From assembly GCF_020829665.1 (NCBI RefSeq), contig NZ_JAIVFT010000005.1:96807-160806 (forward strand): a stretch of DNA of 64,000 nucleotides. Direction: 5' to 3'. The notes under the pieces were generated by a model. The model saw only the letters and a program-made list of their open reading frames with translations. It was not told the origin of the DNA and searched no databases. How positions within the stretch are numbered: position 1 is the first letter of the stretch; each line of letters starts with the position of its first letter. Below are positions 1-9,375 of the stretch, piece after piece. The position numbers and the translations under genes are program-made. The DNA comes from Nostoc sp. CHAB 5824 (GTDB lineage: Bacteria > Cyanobacteriota > Cyanobacteriia > Cyanobacteriales > Nostocaceae).

Positions 1-226
1 GAATCCCAGTCCACGAACTGCCATTAAACCGATTCACATAAAGTGCATTATCGGTTCCAAGAGCGGCACAGATAACTTGATTTGTACCTAAGGAAGCACA
101 ACTAGGATCTGAAGTGTATGTACCTCCCAGACCCTGAATCCCACTCCAAACAGCAAGAACTGGTAGGCTTACCAGGGATAAAATTACCGATGTTGTGCCT
201 GCTAAAATTGTAAATTTCCTTTTCAT
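1..226 (-). CDS. Secreted lectin-like (beta-propeller type) protein, N-terminal part
   Basis: The gene starts at 226 and runs off the left edge, so only about 75 residues are visible. The first 30 or so form a signal peptide (KRKF, then a hydrophobic run ending LPVLA). The mature start has the pattern GIQGLGG, SDPSCAS, GTDNALYVNRFNGSSW. This resembles one blade of the tandem W-x-LGG / GTDNALY repeats of secreted PLL-like or fucose-lectin-like beta-propellers. A GGAGG ribosome-binding site lies about 14 nt before the ATG. The protein is presumably exported; its ligand cannot be told. The family assignment is inferred from repeat style, not a catalytic motif. Confidence 0.6.
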   Translation of the reverse strand, partial: MKRKFTILAGTTSVILSLVSLPVLAVWSGIQGLGGTYTSDPSCASLGTNQVICAALGTDNALYVNRFNGSSWTGI

Positions 227-337
227 AGAATCTAATGTCTTCCTCCTTAATACTGCTCTGTGTTTTATTGCAAAGATTTAGACAGGTGTAAAGTTTTAAT
301 TCCTGAATTTTTCTTTCAGTTGGGCTGGTATTGTAGG

Positions 338-583
338 ATGAAACCACGTACCTATTTTGGATTCAGTTTCAGTTCTAAAAGCTATAGAAATCAGTTACAA
401 ACCTTTACATTATCCAGTTCAAACTCAGAACTTTCGTGCCATAGAACTGCTATTATCAGCCGTTACATCAACACTGATCGAATTAAACTCTACCAAAAGA
501 AACCTTTAGGTCAAACTTGGTTTATACCAGAGTTTAAGTCTGAACAAATTATGCATCAACTTAGTCTGATACTCCGCCGTTAA
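338..583 (+). CDS. Small hypothetical protein
   Basis: An 81-residue frame from the ATG at 338; the same frame is open from 260. It is rich in Ser, Tyr and Arg, with no membrane segment or known motif. It lies head to head with the left-edge lectin-like gene. No convincing ribosome-binding site precedes it, so it may be a chance frame, but composition and length are compatible with a small cyanobacterial protein. I do not recognise a family. Confidence 0.3.
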   Translation: MKPRTYFGFSFSSKSYRNQLQTFTLSSSNSELSCHRTAIISRYINTDRIKLYQKKPLGQTWFIPEFKSEQIMHQLSLILRR

Positions 584-654
584 TCGGCTGCATGAGTTGA
601 GACACTTAAGTTTGACTCGAACATCTGACACCCGACAGCGCTCACGCTTAGCGA

Positions 655-675
655 TTCCCAAGTTTTACCTGGGAA
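655..675. repeat. TTCCCAAG/CCTGGGAA hairpin
   Basis: An imperfect stem of TTCCCA and TGGGAA around a short loop. A cleaner copy of the same hairpin lies at 15063-15085, so this is a small dispersed hairpin repeat. It sits about 190 nt upstream of the importer operon; the rest of 584-862 shows no gene. Confidence 0.5.
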
Positions 676-862
676 TGGTAAAATTATAGCTAAATTATAA
701 TTTGTATTTACAAACACTTTGAATATTTGTCTTTGCATGGTCAAATAAGAATGATTTAATATAATTCGTGCAAAAGTTGAAATCTGCGTCATTTGGTTGG
801 CAGATTATAAACTTTAGTATTAGCTTTTGCCGAATATCTAATAACTACATGATTATTTAACG

Positions 863-2119
863 ATGAACAACGCGATCGCTCGGACAACAGCATTATTATC
901 AACTTGTGCTTTGCTATTAGCAGGCTGTGGTGGCGGCGGTGGCCCTGTGACTGTGACAAATTCTCCAAATACCACTACAAATAACACTGCAACCGACACC
1001 GCAGCAACAACGGGTACATTGTCGGGTGCTATTCCCATCGGTATTGCCGTTGCTCAAACTAGCAACGTAGCATTACTGGGTCAAGAACAAGTTGCTGGAG
1101 CGAAACTTGCCGAAAAGTATTTCAATAGTAAAGGTGGTGTTAATGGTACACCAATTAAATTAGTATTTCAAGATACTAGCGGTGATGAAGCAGGAGCAAT
1201 TAACGCTTTTCAAACTTTAATTAATAAAGATAAAGTTATTGGAATTGTAGGGCCAACTTTGTCACAGCAAGCTTTTAGTGCTGATCCAATTGCCGAACGT
1301 GCAAAAGTACCAATTCTTGGCCCATCGAATACTGCTAAAAACATTCCCGAAATTGGTGATTACGTTGCTCGTGTTTCTGCACCAGTTTCTGTTGTCGCGC
1401 CTAATTCGGTGAAAGCTGCACTTAAGCAAAACCCTCAAGTCAAAAAAGTCGCAGTTTTCTATGCTCAAAATGATGCATTTAGCAAGTCAGAAACGGAAAT
1501 TTTTCAACAAACAGTTAAGGATCAAGGGCTGGAATTAGTAACAGTACAAAAGTTCCAGACTAGCGATACAGATTTTCAAAGCCAAGCGACAAATGCGATT
1601 AATCTCAAACCAGATTTGGTCATTATTTCTGGCTTGGCTGCTGATGGTGGTAATTTAGTCCGACAATTGCGGGAACTAGGTTATAAAGGCTTAATTGTCG
1701 GTGGTAATGGTTTAAATACATCGAATTTATTGCCAGTTTGTAAAGCACTTTGTGATGGCGTATTGATTGCTCAAGCCTACAGTCCAGAACATCCAGGTGA
1801 AATTAACGCAGCGTTTCGTAAAGCCTATACTGAGGAATACAAGAAAGAGCCACCCCAATTTAGCGCCCAAGCTTTTGCAGCAGTACAGGTTTATATTGAA
1901 GCACTCCAAGCTTTAGATAAAAAGAGCAAAATCAACAAATTACAGCTACCAGAACTGCGGACACAATTAAACAAACAGATACTTGTTGGAACATATAATA
2001 CACCACTGGGTGAAATTCGTTTTACTCCTATAGGTGAAGTTGATCAAAGAGATTTCTATGTAGCCCAAATCAAGATGGCAAAAGACGGAAGCCAAGGTAA
2101 ATTCACATTTCTAAAATAG
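863..2119 (+). CDS. ABC transporter substrate-binding lipoprotein, branched-chain/neutral amino acid (HAAT) type
   Basis: This 418-residue protein begins with a lipoprotein signal: a positive start, a hydrophobic stretch and the lipobox LAGC with Cys22, then a Gly/Thr/Asn-rich linker to about residue 55. The rest is a type I periplasmic-binding (Leu/Ile/Val-binding) fold, shown by IPIGIAVAQT, the GIVGPTLSQQA region and the FQTSDTDFQSQ region typical of LivJ/LivK and cyanobacterial NatB. It would capture hydrophobic or neutral amino acids and pass them to the LivHMGF complex encoded 7 nt downstream. The family also includes urea binders, but the permeases look amino-acid type. The exact ligand is not determinable. 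Confidence 0.88.
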   Translation: MNNAIARTTALLSTCALLLAGCGGGGGPVTVTNSPNTTTNNTATDTAATTGTLSGAIPIGIAVAQTSNVALLGQEQVAGAKLAEKYFNSKGGVNGTPIKLVFQDTSGDEAGAINAFQTLINKDKVIGIVGPTLSQQAFSADPIAERAKVPILGPSNTAKNIPEIGDYVARVSAPVSVVAPNSVKAALKQNPQVKKVAVFYAQNDAFSKSETEIFQQTVKDQGLELVTVQKFQTSDTDFQSQATNAINLKPDLVIISGLAADGGNLVRQLRELGYKGLIVGGNGLNTSNLLPVCKALCDGVLIAQAYSPEHPGEINAAFRKAYTEEYKKEPPQFSAQAFAAVQVYIEALQALDKKSKINKLQLPELRTQLNKQILVGTYNTPLGEIRFTPIGEVDQRDFYVAQIKMAKDGSQGKFTFLK

Positions 2120-2126
2120 TTGCTAA

Positions 2127-3077
2127 ATGAATACGAATCTGTTTTTGCAGCAATTATTAAATGGGTTATCCATCGGCAGTGTCTATGCAATTTTTGCCTT
2201 AGGATACACCTTGGTTTATTCTATTTTAGGCATTATTAATTTAGCTCATGGTGCGATTTTTACCTTGGGTGCATATTTCACTTATACCCTCATGGGTGGT
2301 AACTTTGGATTTAACGGCTTGCTGGCTAATGCAGCCTTGCCGATAAAATTACCTTTTGCTATATCCTTAATTATAGGAAGTACCTTGGCGGGATTGGTAG
2401 GGGTAGTGATGGAACGCGTTGCTTTTCAACCTTTACGGCGTCAAGGATCAGATCCTTTACTAACTGTTGTTTCCAGCTTGGGGGTAGCAGTGGTAATTGT
2501 AAATTTAATCCAGTATTTAGTAGGCGCAGAAAGTTACACATACCCCGCAAATACTTACGGTAATTTGCCACCTGCGATTAATTTTGGTAGTCCAGAAAAC
2601 CCAATTCCTATTCGCAGCGTTCAGGTGGTAATTTTTGGTGTATCAGTTGTGATTGTGGCAATTCTTACCTATTTTATCAATCGGACTAAATATGGTAAAG
2701 CAATGCAAGCGATCGCAGAAGATCCAACTACAGCTAGTTTGTTAGGAATTAATAGCGATCGCTTTATCATTTTAACATTCTTCATCAGCAGTTTTTTAGC
2801 AGGATTAGCAGGAACTTTAGTTGCCTCTAGTGTTAGTATTGCTGGGCCATATTTCGGCATTGCTTTTGGATTGCGAGGTTTAGCAGTAATTGTCTTAGGT
2901 GGTTTAGGTAGTATTCCCGGTGCAGTGGTGGGAGGTTTGGTAATTGGATTAGTGGAGGCATTTGTCCCTGCTGAATTCTCTGGATATAAAGACGCGGTAG
3001 CCTTTGGAATTTTGTTTATCATGCTATTAGTTAGACCCCAAGGTTTGCTAGGACGGCGGTTTATTCAGAAAGTTTAA
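2127..3077 (+). CDS. livH: Branched-chain/neutral amino acid ABC transporter permease LivH-type
   Basis: A 316-residue integral membrane protein starting LLNGLSIGSVYAIFALGYTL, the classic LivH opening (NatC-like in cyanobacteria). It has about eight hydrophobic segments and the cytoplasmic EAA-like loop GKAMQAIAEDPTTASLLGIN, which contacts the ATPases. It begins 7 nt after the binding-protein stop, so the two are co-transcribed. With LivM it should form the heterodimeric channel of the importer. Length and motifs are normal for the family. Confidence 0.93.
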   Translation: MNTNLFLQQLLNGLSIGSVYAIFALGYTLVYSILGIINLAHGAIFTLGAYFTYTLMGGNFGFNGLLANAALPIKLPFAISLIIGSTLAGLVGVVMERVAFQPLRRQGSDPLLTVVSSLGVAVVIVNLIQYLVGAESYTYPANTYGNLPPAINFGSPENPIPIRSVQVVIFGVSVVIVAILTYFINRTKYGKAMQAIAEDPTTASLLGINSDRFIILTFFISSFLAGLAGTLVASSVSIAGPYFGIAFGLRGLAVIVLGGLGSIPGAVVGGLVIGLVEAFVPAEFSGYKDAVAFGILFIMLLVRPQGLLGRRFIQKV

Positions 3078-3126
3078 TAGTTGATAAAAACGATAGTTTG
3101 ATCAAGCTTAATCAAAATATTTTAAA

Positions 3127-4050
3127 ATGGCTGATTTTTTCGCTACTTACGGTTCTCTAATTGTCTCTATGGTATTGGGGGCGCTATTAGGGCTATCGCT
3201 TTACTTACCGCTAATGACAGGACAATTGTCTTTAGCAAGTCCAGGATTTTATGCTTTAGGTGGATATATTGCAGCGATTTTATCCACAAAAGTTTTGACA
3301 TCTATTAGTAGTTTATTTCCCATTCCTTTGTTGTTATTGGAGATGTTAATTGCAGGTGTAATTTCTGGTTTTTTGGGTGTAGTAGTGGGAATTCCAGCGT
3401 TGAGATTACGAGGAATTTATTTAGCGATCGCTACTATCGCTTTTGTAGAAGTTCTGCGCGTCATTTCCCTCAATTTAGATATCACAGGCGGTGCTGTTGG
3501 AATTTTTGGCATTCCTCAACCTTTTCAAACACAAATTGAATATTTATGGATTGCTCTCCCCTTACTACTAATTAGCATGGTGCTACTTTATCGTTTAGAG
3601 CGCATCCGCGTAGGAAGAGCTTTTATTGCTATCCGCGAAGATGAATTAGCTGCGGGTGCAATGGGAATTGATCCCACTTATTACAAAGTTTTGGCGTTTA
3701 CGTTAGGGGCTATACTTGCAGGGGTTGTAGGTGCAGTTAGCGCCCACTTCCTTAATACTTGGAATGCTCGTCAGGGTACTTTTGACGCCAGTATTATATA
3801 TTTAACTTTTGTTTTGATTGGTGGTTCGAGAAGTTTTTTAGGGCCGGTAATCGGAGGTATGGTGTTTACAGCCTTACCAGAAATTTTGCGAAGCCTAGCT
3901 GATACTGGTGGCTTACCTAATTGGTTAGCACAATTTTTGCGAGATGGTAGATTAATTATTTTTGGCTTACTAATAGTAATAGGTACAATATTTTTCCCCC
4001 AAGGGCTAATTACTCCAGATATTTTTCAAAGACGCAAAAGCCAAAAGTGA
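3127..4050 (+). CDS. livM: Branched-chain/neutral amino acid ABC transporter permease LivM-type
   Basis: A 307-residue membrane protein with a LivM profile: the conserved GQLSLASPGFYALGGYIAA stretch, GIPALRLRGIYLAIATIAF, and the coupling loop GRAFIAIREDELAAGAMGID. It is the second half of the permease heterodimer (NatD-like). It lies 49 nt after livH and 20 nt before livG, all on the plus strand, consistent with one operon. Nothing is missing or unusual. Confidence 0.92.
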   Translation: MADFFATYGSLIVSMVLGALLGLSLYLPLMTGQLSLASPGFYALGGYIAAILSTKVLTSISSLFPIPLLLLEMLIAGVISGFLGVVVGIPALRLRGIYLAIATIAFVEVLRVISLNLDITGGAVGIFGIPQPFQTQIEYLWIALPLLLISMVLLYRLERIRVGRAFIAIREDELAAGAMGIDPTYYKVLAFTLGAILAGVVGAVSAHFLNTWNARQGTFDASIIYLTFVLIGGSRSFLGPVIGGMVFTALPEILRSLADTGGLPNWLAQFLRDGRLIIFGLLIVIGTIFFPQGLITPDIFQRRKSQK

Positions 4051-4070
4051 ACTATTCATAATATGCAAAA

Positions 4071-4868
4071 ATGTCATACAGTATTTCAGAAGCTAACAGC
4101 AGTATTGTTTTAGAAGCAAGAGCATTGACTCGCCGCTTTGGTGGTCTAGTGGCGGTAAATAATGTATCTTTTAGTGTAAAGAAACATGAAATTTTTGGAC
4201 TGATTGGCCCTAATGGTGCTGGCAAAACAACACTGTTTAATTTGATTACTGCCTTTATTCCACCTTCTAGCGGTCAATTAATTTATCAAGGTGCAAAAAT
4301 TTACCAACCGCGTCCTCATCAAATTGCTGCTTTGGGTATCGCCCGTACTTTCCAAAATATCCGTTTGTTTGGAGAATTATCGGCGTTAGAAAATGTGATC
4401 ATTGCCCGACATTTACACACCAAAAGTAATATGATCGCAGGAGTTTTGGGATTACCACCAGCGCCTAGTGAAGAACTTAAAACTAAGCAGAAAGCTTTAG
4501 ATTTATTGGATTTGGTGGGATTAAATGATCGCGCCGACGAAAAAGCCAAAAACTTTGCCTACGGCGATCAACGGCGGCTGGAAATTGCCCGCGCTTTAGC
4601 ATTAGAACCACAAATTTTACTTCTCGATGAACCTGCGGCGGGGATGAACCCTAACGAAAAGCAGCAATTGAGCGCATTTATCCGTAGCCTGCGGGATCGC
4701 TTCAATTTGACGATTGTTCTTATAGAACACCATGTACCCTTGGTTATGGGTTTGTGCGATCGCATTGCTGTATTAGATTTTGGTCAATTAATTGCTTTGG
4801 GTGAACCCGCAGTTGTCAGAAATGATCCGGCTGTAATTGAAGCTTATTTGGGAAATGAATTTACGTAG
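4071..4868 (+). CDS. livG: Branched-chain/neutral amino acid ABC transporter ATPase LivG-type
   Basis: A 265-residue ABC ATPase. Walker A is GPNGAGKT at residues 46-53. The signature region reads [13 protein letters not shown], the LivG variant of LSGGQ. Walker B is [12 protein letters not shown], followed by the switch His in IEHH. Together with LivF it powers uptake through LivHM. Its last 8 nt overlap the 3' end of a convergent Rpn-type gene, which separates it from livF about 1 kb downstream. Cyanobacterial counterparts include NatA. Confidence 0.93.
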   Translation: MSYSISEANSSIVLEARALTRRFGGLVAVNNVSFSVKKHEIFGLIGPNGAGKTTLFNLITAFIPPSSGQLIYQGAKIYQPRPHQIAALGIARTFQNIRLFGELSALENVIIARHLHTKSNMIAGVLGLPPAPSEELKTKQKALDLLDLVGLNDRADEKAKNFAYGDQRRLEIARALALEPQILLLDEPAAGMNPNEKQQLSAFIRSLRDRFNLTIVLIEHHVPLVMGLCDRIAVLDFGQLIALGEPAVVRNDPAVIEAYLGNEFT

Positions 4869-5700
4869 ACAAAATTACCACAAATTCGTCTAAAGAACTT
4901 ACAGCGATCGCACTATCCATTAAATTTTCTAATTGTTCCACACTCTCGCCCTCAAGCCTTACTTCCACTTCATGAGGAATTTCGCCAAAGCGTTGTTGCA
5001 ATACCCTGATTAACTGCCGTAGCGCACCCTGCTGAATACCTCTTTGCTCAATTTCTTGATACCAAGGCGATTCTCGCAATACTGCCATATCCCACCTCAT
5101 GATTTGTTGCACTAAAGGCGTGTCTAACACAAAGCTAGCAAAAAATGCTAGCAACGATTCTAACTCGTTCAACTGTGCATCTGCTCTTAGCGCCTGTAGT
5201 GCGCGTTGCACAACTGATACTTCTCCCCCTCCTCGCAGGATTGGCACAAAGGGTAACAACGATGGTAGTGGTTGCCCAAACACTATTTCAGCATCGATTT
5301 CCCACAAATTAATCACGCGATAATCTTGGATAGCACGTAATCCCAAAAATTCCTGCTCGTAACTATTGACAATAGTTAAGGTGGATGGAGGCGGCAAAAT
5401 GTTGATCAGTACTGGGTAAGTTGGCAATCGGTAGCGTTCTTGTGCCAAGGCAGTATATGCTCTCATCCGTAGAGGCATCTGTGTTGTGTAACGCAGTTGT
5501 AGTTCATTTAGTACTAGAAAATCTCCGTGAGTGGCACTGTACGCCTTCACCAAAACATCTGTTTCGCGGCTAATCCACTGAAATTCAGAGCCAAGAATTT
5601 CTTTCGCCACAACTTCAGGATGCTGTGTCACCCACTGTACCCATGCATCGGGAGCTAAATTAATTAGTCGTTTGCTACCAATATCTGCTACTTTTGCCAC
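4861..5700 (-). CDS. Rpn/PD-(D/E)XK nuclease-family (transposase-like) protein
   Basis: A 279-residue protein of the recombination-promoting nuclease / putative transposase group, very abundant in filamentous cyanobacteria. The candidate nuclease core is an acidic residue in the first hundred residues followed by the beta-strand FLVLNELQLRY, where E-x-Q stands for the (D/E)xK half. The C-terminus has the QLIRVLQQRFGEIPHEVE segment seen in DUF4351-type tails. It lies antisense inside the amino-acid importer operon and overlaps livG by 8 nt, suggesting insertion of a mobile passenger between livG and livF. DNA cleavage is inferred from the family, not shown for this member. Confidence 0.78.
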   Translation of the reverse strand: MAKVADIGSKRLINLAPDAWVQWVTQHPEVVAKEILGSEFQWISRETDVLVKAYSATHGDFLVLNELQLRYTTQMPLRMRAYTALAQERYRLPTYPVLINILPPPSTLTIVNSYEQEFLGLRAIQDYRVINLWEIDAEIVFGQPLPSLLPFVPILRGGGEVSVVQRALQALRADAQLNELESLLAFFASFVLDTPLVQQIMRWDMAVLRESPWYQEIEQRGIQQGALRQLIRVLQQRFGEIPHEVEVRLEGESVEQLENLMDSAIAVSSLDEFVVILST

Positions 5701-5779
5701 AGGACGTTTGATATCTTTATCAGTAATTAATCGTACATCATAAAGATTGCAGTATTCTGGCGTTGGTTTTAAGTTGAAG

Positions 5780-5808
5780 CAATGTCTACGATGGGGTACG
5801 CTTACGCA
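5780..5808 (+). repeat. Dispersed GTCTACGACGGGCTACGCC-type repeat, diverged copy
   Basis: A diverged copy (ATGTCTACGATGGGGTACG then CTTACGCA) of the short element that recurs about ten times in this window. It lies between the Rpn-like gene and livF. Confidence 0.6.
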
Positions 5809-5876
5809 CTGTTTTAAGAAATGTATGATTGATGTATGTTAGGTTTTGAATCAATATTTCTGGATGTAAACCGCCG

Positions 5877-6608
5877 ATGAAATCCGATAGTAAACCAAAC
5901 TATACAATTTTAGAAGTTCAAGAACTTGATGTTAATTATGGCGGCATCCAAGCTCTGAAAAAGATTAATTTAATTATTCAAAAAGGCGAGGTAGTTACTC
6001 TAATAGGTGCTAATGGTGCTGGTAAAACTACTACACTCCGCGCCATATCTAAAGTAGTTAATCCTAAGAGTGGTGTAATTATCTATAATGGACATAATAT
6101 TACCCGCCGCCAAACTCACGAAGTTGTACAACTTGGTATCGCCCATTGTCCAGAAGGACGTAGAGTATTAGCGCGGCAAACAGTATTTGATAATTTACTC
6201 TTGGGTGCTTATATTCGCTCCAATCAAGCAGAGATAAAAGCAGATATTCAGCGCCAATTTGAGCTATTTCCACGCTTGTCACAAAGACGCAATCAACTAG
6301 CAGGAACCCTCAGTGGTGGTGAACAACAAATGTTAGCGATCGCTCGCGCTGTCATGAGTAAACCACAACTCTTACTTTTAGACGAGCCTAGCTTAGGTTT
6401 AGCACCTGCGATCGTCCGGGAAATCTTTTCTATTATTGAAAATCTCCGTGCTACAGGCGTGACTATTCTGTTAGTTGAACAAAACGCCAATCTGGCACTA
6501 CAAATTGCCGATCGCGGTTATGTTTTAGAAGCTGGTTCTATTACCTTAACGGGTGCAGCATCAGAATTAATTAGCGATGAACGAGTTAAAAAAGCTTATT
6601 TAGGATAA
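5877..6608 (+). CDS. livF: Branched-chain/neutral amino acid ABC transporter ATPase LivF-type
   Basis: A 243-residue ABC ATPase with Walker A GANGAGKT (residues 44-51), signature LSGGEQQMLAIARA, and Walker B LLLLDEPSLGLAP with the VEQNANLAL segment that distinguishes LivF from LivG. It is the second ATPase of the HAAT importer (NatE-like). It is separated from livG by an oppositely oriented Rpn-type gene, so it may need its own promoter in the 176-nt gap upstream, or depend on read-through from livG. Confidence 0.92.
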   Translation: MKSDSKPNYTILEVQELDVNYGGIQALKKINLIIQKGEVVTLIGANGAGKTTTLRAISKVVNPKSGVIIYNGHNITRRQTHEVVQLGIAHCPEGRRVLARQTVFDNLLLGAYIRSNQAEIKADIQRQFELFPRLSQRRNQLAGTLSGGEQQMLAIARAVMSKPQLLLLDEPSLGLAPAIVREIFSIIENLRATGVTILLVEQNANLALQIADRGYVLEAGSITLTGAASELISDERVKKAYLG

Positions 6609-6637
6609 TTAAATGAAAACTTGGGAGGTACAAGCAC

Positions 6638-7201
6638 ATGGTAAAATTACCAACTAAACCCCTAACTTTAGAAGAGTTTTTAAAACTACCAGAAACAAAG
6701 CCTAGCTCAGAATACATCAACGGTCAAACTATTCAAAAGCCAATGCCTCAAGGAAAACATAGCAAATTACAGGGTAAGTTAGTCACAGGTATTAATGAAG
6801 TAGTTGAGAATCGAAAAATTGCGCTTGCTTTCCCAGAATTGAGGTGTACTTTTGGCGGACGTTCAATTGTACCTGATGTAGCTGTGTTTGCTTGGGAACG
6901 GATTCCCTTAGATGAACGTGGAGATGTGGCTAATGTCTTCAAGACGTATCCAGACTGGACGATTGAGATTCTTTCGCCAGATCAAAGCCAGACTAAAGTA
7001 ACCGGAAATATTCTACATTGTTTAAAACATGGTAGTCGTTTAGGTTGGTTAATTGATCCAGGCGATCGTTCTGTTTTAGTCTATCCACCAAAGCAGCAAC
7101 CAGAACTTTTACAAGAAGAACAAGAAATATTACCAGTTCCCGATTTAGTTAGCGATCTTCAATTAACTGTAGGGCAATTATTTGGATGGTTGAAGCTATA
7201 A
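6638..7201 (+). CDS. Uma2-family (DUF820) restriction-endonuclease-like protein
   Basis: 187 residues with the Uma2 architecture: the LTLEEFLKLPETKPSSEYING start, the core strand SIVPDVAVF with its acidic residue, and WTIEILSPDQS supplying the E-x-L/S half of the PD-(D/E)XK-like site. The C-terminus PDLVSDLQLTVGQLFGW is typical. A strong GGGAGG ribosome-binding site lies 10 nt before the ATG, and the gene starts 29 nt after livF, so it is probably co-transcribed. These genes occur in dozens of copies in Nostocales; their physiological role is unknown. Confidence 0.85.
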   Translation: MVKLPTKPLTLEEFLKLPETKPSSEYINGQTIQKPMPQGKHSKLQGKLVTGINEVVENRKIALAFPELRCTFGGRSIVPDVAVFAWERIPLDERGDVANVFKTYPDWTIEILSPDQSQTKVTGNILHCLKHGSRLGWLIDPGDRSVLVYPPKQQPELLQEEQEILPVPDLVSDLQLTVGQLFGWLKL

Positions 7202-7572
7202 ACAATTTTATAAATTCATATTTTTCGTAATCCTATTTTATTTGTAATAATTCCAACTTGGATCTCCCCAACTTCGTAAAAGTTGCCAATTATCTTGTTT
7301 ATCAATAGCTTTGAGAATACTAAAAGTAGTAATTTATTTAAACTCAGAATAATTACTTTTTATCCCTTAACGCTTCGTTTAATAATAAAGTGCGTCTCTA
7401 TCGCAAATTGGTATAACTAAAGCTACATTGACAGCACTGATAAGTTTTCCAAATAATTTATATTATTACAAATTATTACGACTTTTATCATATATTAATA
7501 TTTGCAGCCCTCCTTGCAGATATCTATATATTTGTTTAGCGGCGAATTCTATTCACCGGAATAATTAAACCC
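7202..7572. other. AT-rich intergenic region with a small gene remnant
   Basis: No intact gene is visible. On the minus strand, 7238-7333 reads as a plausible protein tail (KAIDKQDNWQLLRSWGDPSW, then NYYK and stop) with no start. Further fragments such as LLNEALRDKK at about 7365-7395 are in other frames. I read this as the eroded 3' part of an old gene. Family unknown. Confidence 0.35.
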
Positions 7573-8220
7573 ATGAGTCAAATAGTCTGGATCGCAAGAC
7601 ACGCCAACCGCCTCGATTTCGTAAACCCTGATTGGTTTCTCACTGCTGAACGACGCTACGATCCACCTTTGTCTGATGATGGTATGGTGCAGGCACAACA
7701 GTTAGCTAAACGATTAAAAGGAGAAAATATTACCCATATTTTCGCTTCTCCTTTCCTGCGAACCGTACAAACGGCAAACGCAGTTGCAGAAATGCTCAAA
7801 TTGCCGATCAAATTGGAAACAGGTTTGAGTGAATGGCTAAACCCAGCTTGGATGACGGAAGAACCCGAAAGACTCTCAACTCCAGCATTAGCAGAGTTAT
7901 TCCCCAGAATTGATATCAGCTATACTTCGCACATCGCCGCCAAATATCCTGAAACTCACGAAAAAGTGCGAGAACGTTCTGGACAAACTGCTAGATGTTT
8001 AGCTACTGAGTTCTTTCCAGAGGATATCCTGCTAGTAGCACATGGTGCATCTGTGTTAGGGGGAGCAATGGGGCTAGTGGGGGAAATTGCCAAAACAGAA
8101 GTTAAAGCTTCTTTATGTTCGCTGGTAAAAGTGGTACGCGAAGATCCAGAATGGTTATTAGAACTAAAGGGAGATACTTCTCATTTAACCCACATAGAGG
8201 AAGTGATTCGATTTGCCTAA
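7573..8220 (+). CDS. Histidine phosphatase family protein (phosphoglycerate-mutase-like)
   Basis: A 215-residue member of the branch-1 histidine phosphatase superfamily. The N-terminal strand carries the catalytic His in ARHANRLD, where the usual RHG is RHA. The conserved TARRYDPPLS-like lead (ERRYDPPLSDDG), the FASPFLRTVQTA arginine motif, the acid in SEWLNP and the second His in VAHGASV are all present. It should dephosphorylate a small molecule or protein; substrate unknown. It stands alone, 84 nt upstream of glucokinase on the same strand, so it might share that transcript. Confidence 0.82.
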   Translation: MSQIVWIARHANRLDFVNPDWFLTAERRYDPPLSDDGMVQAQQLAKRLKGENITHIFASPFLRTVQTANAVAEMLKLPIKLETGLSEWLNPAWMTEEPERLSTPALAELFPRIDISYTSHIAAKYPETHEKVRERSGQTARCLATEFFPEDILLVAHGASVLGGAMGLVGEIAKTEVKASLCSLVKVVREDPEWLLELKGDTSHLTHIEEVIRFA

Positions 8221-8304
8221 ATCTCTAATCGGGATTTAGAATCATGGATTTCGCTATGTTGGGTATATCCGACAAATAAAGTAATTAATTAGCGAATAAA
8301 TTCT

Positions 8305-9330
8305 ATGACTTTATTACTAGCTGGAGACATCGGCGGTACGAAAACTATTCTGCGATTGGTTGAAACATCAGACTCAGCAGCAATACATACTATTTATCAG
8401 GAAAGTTACCACAGTGCCGATTTTCCTGATTTAGTACCGATAGTGCAGCAGTTTTTAGTCAAAGCTAATACAGCAACACCAGAAAAGGCCTGTTTTGCGA
8501 TCGCAGGCCCCATTGTCGAAAATACTGCCAATGTAACCAATTTAATTTGGTTCCTGGATACCGAACGTCTACAAGAAGAATTGGGTATCCCACAAATTTC
8601 TTTGATTAACGACTTTGCAGCTATTGGCTATGGTATTTCAGGTTTACAACAACAAGACTTGCATCTGTTACAAGCTGGCAACTTTCAACCCGAAGCTCCC
8701 ATTGGAATTATTGGTGCTGGTACTGGCTTAGGACAAGGATTTTTGATTAGACAGGGAAACAAGTATCAAGTCTTTCCCTCAGAAGGTGGACACGCTGATT
8801 TTGCCCCTCGTAATGAGATGGAGTTTCAACTGTTGAAATACCTGCTGGATAAACATGATATCCAGCGTATTTCTGTAGAACGCGTGGTTTCTGGAATGGG
8901 AATTGTCTCAATTTATCAATTTTTGCGCGATCGCAAATTTGCCACCGAATCACCAGATATTGCCAAAATCGTCAGAACTTGGGAACAAGAAGCGGGACAG
9001 GAAGAGAAAAGTGTTGATCCTGGTGCTGCGATTGGTACAGCCGCACTAGAAAGACGCGATCGCCTCTGTGAACAAACTTTGCAATTATTTATAGAAGCTT
9101 ATGGTGCAGAAGCCGGCAATCTCGCCCTAAAACTCCTACCTTATGGTGGCTTATACATTGCTGGTGGAATTGCGCCCAAAATTTTGCCCTTAATCCAAAA
9201 CAGCGGTTTCTTATTAAACTTCACCCAAAAAGGCAGGATGCGCCGCCTCCTTGAAGAGATGCCTGTGTATATTATCCTCAACCCGCAAGTAGGGCTAATA
9301 GGTGCTGCTTTATGTGCTGCTAGGTTATAA
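8305..9330 (+). CDS. glk: Glucokinase
   Basis: A 341-residue glucokinase of the ASKHA fold. It has the phosphate-1 loop LAGDIGGTKT, the glucose-binding CFAIAGPIVEN and catalytic INDFAAIGYG stretches, and the adenosine motif GIIGAGTGLGQGF followed by PSEGGHADFAPR. It phosphorylates glucose to glucose 6-phosphate with ATP, feeding glycolysis and the oxidative pentose phosphate pathway. Length and order are normal for cyanobacterial Glk. It is monocistronic or follows the histidine phosphatase gene. Confidence 0.93.
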   Translation: MTLLLAGDIGGTKTILRLVETSDSAAIHTIYQESYHSADFPDLVPIVQQFLVKANTATPEKACFAIAGPIVENTANVTNLIWFLDTERLQEELGIPQISLINDFAAIGYGISGLQQQDLHLLQAGNFQPEAPIGIIGAGTGLGQGFLIRQGNKYQVFPSEGGHADFAPRNEMEFQLLKYLLDKHDIQRISVERVVSGMGIVSIYQFLRDRKFATESPDIAKIVRTWEQEAGQEEKSVDPGAAIGTAALERRDRLCEQTLQLFIEAYGAEAGNLALKLLPYGGLYIAGGIAPKILPLIQNSGFLLNFTQKGRMRRLLEEMPVYIILNPQVGLIGAALCAARL

Positions 9331-9375
9331 CAGCTAGCATCATCAGTGAGATATGTATCTCAAAAGGTAAAACTT

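Noticed and set aside
853..1038. Minus-strand frame rich in Val and Pro
   Set aside because: Antisense shadow of the lipoprotein signal and Gly-rich linker of the substrate-binding protein.
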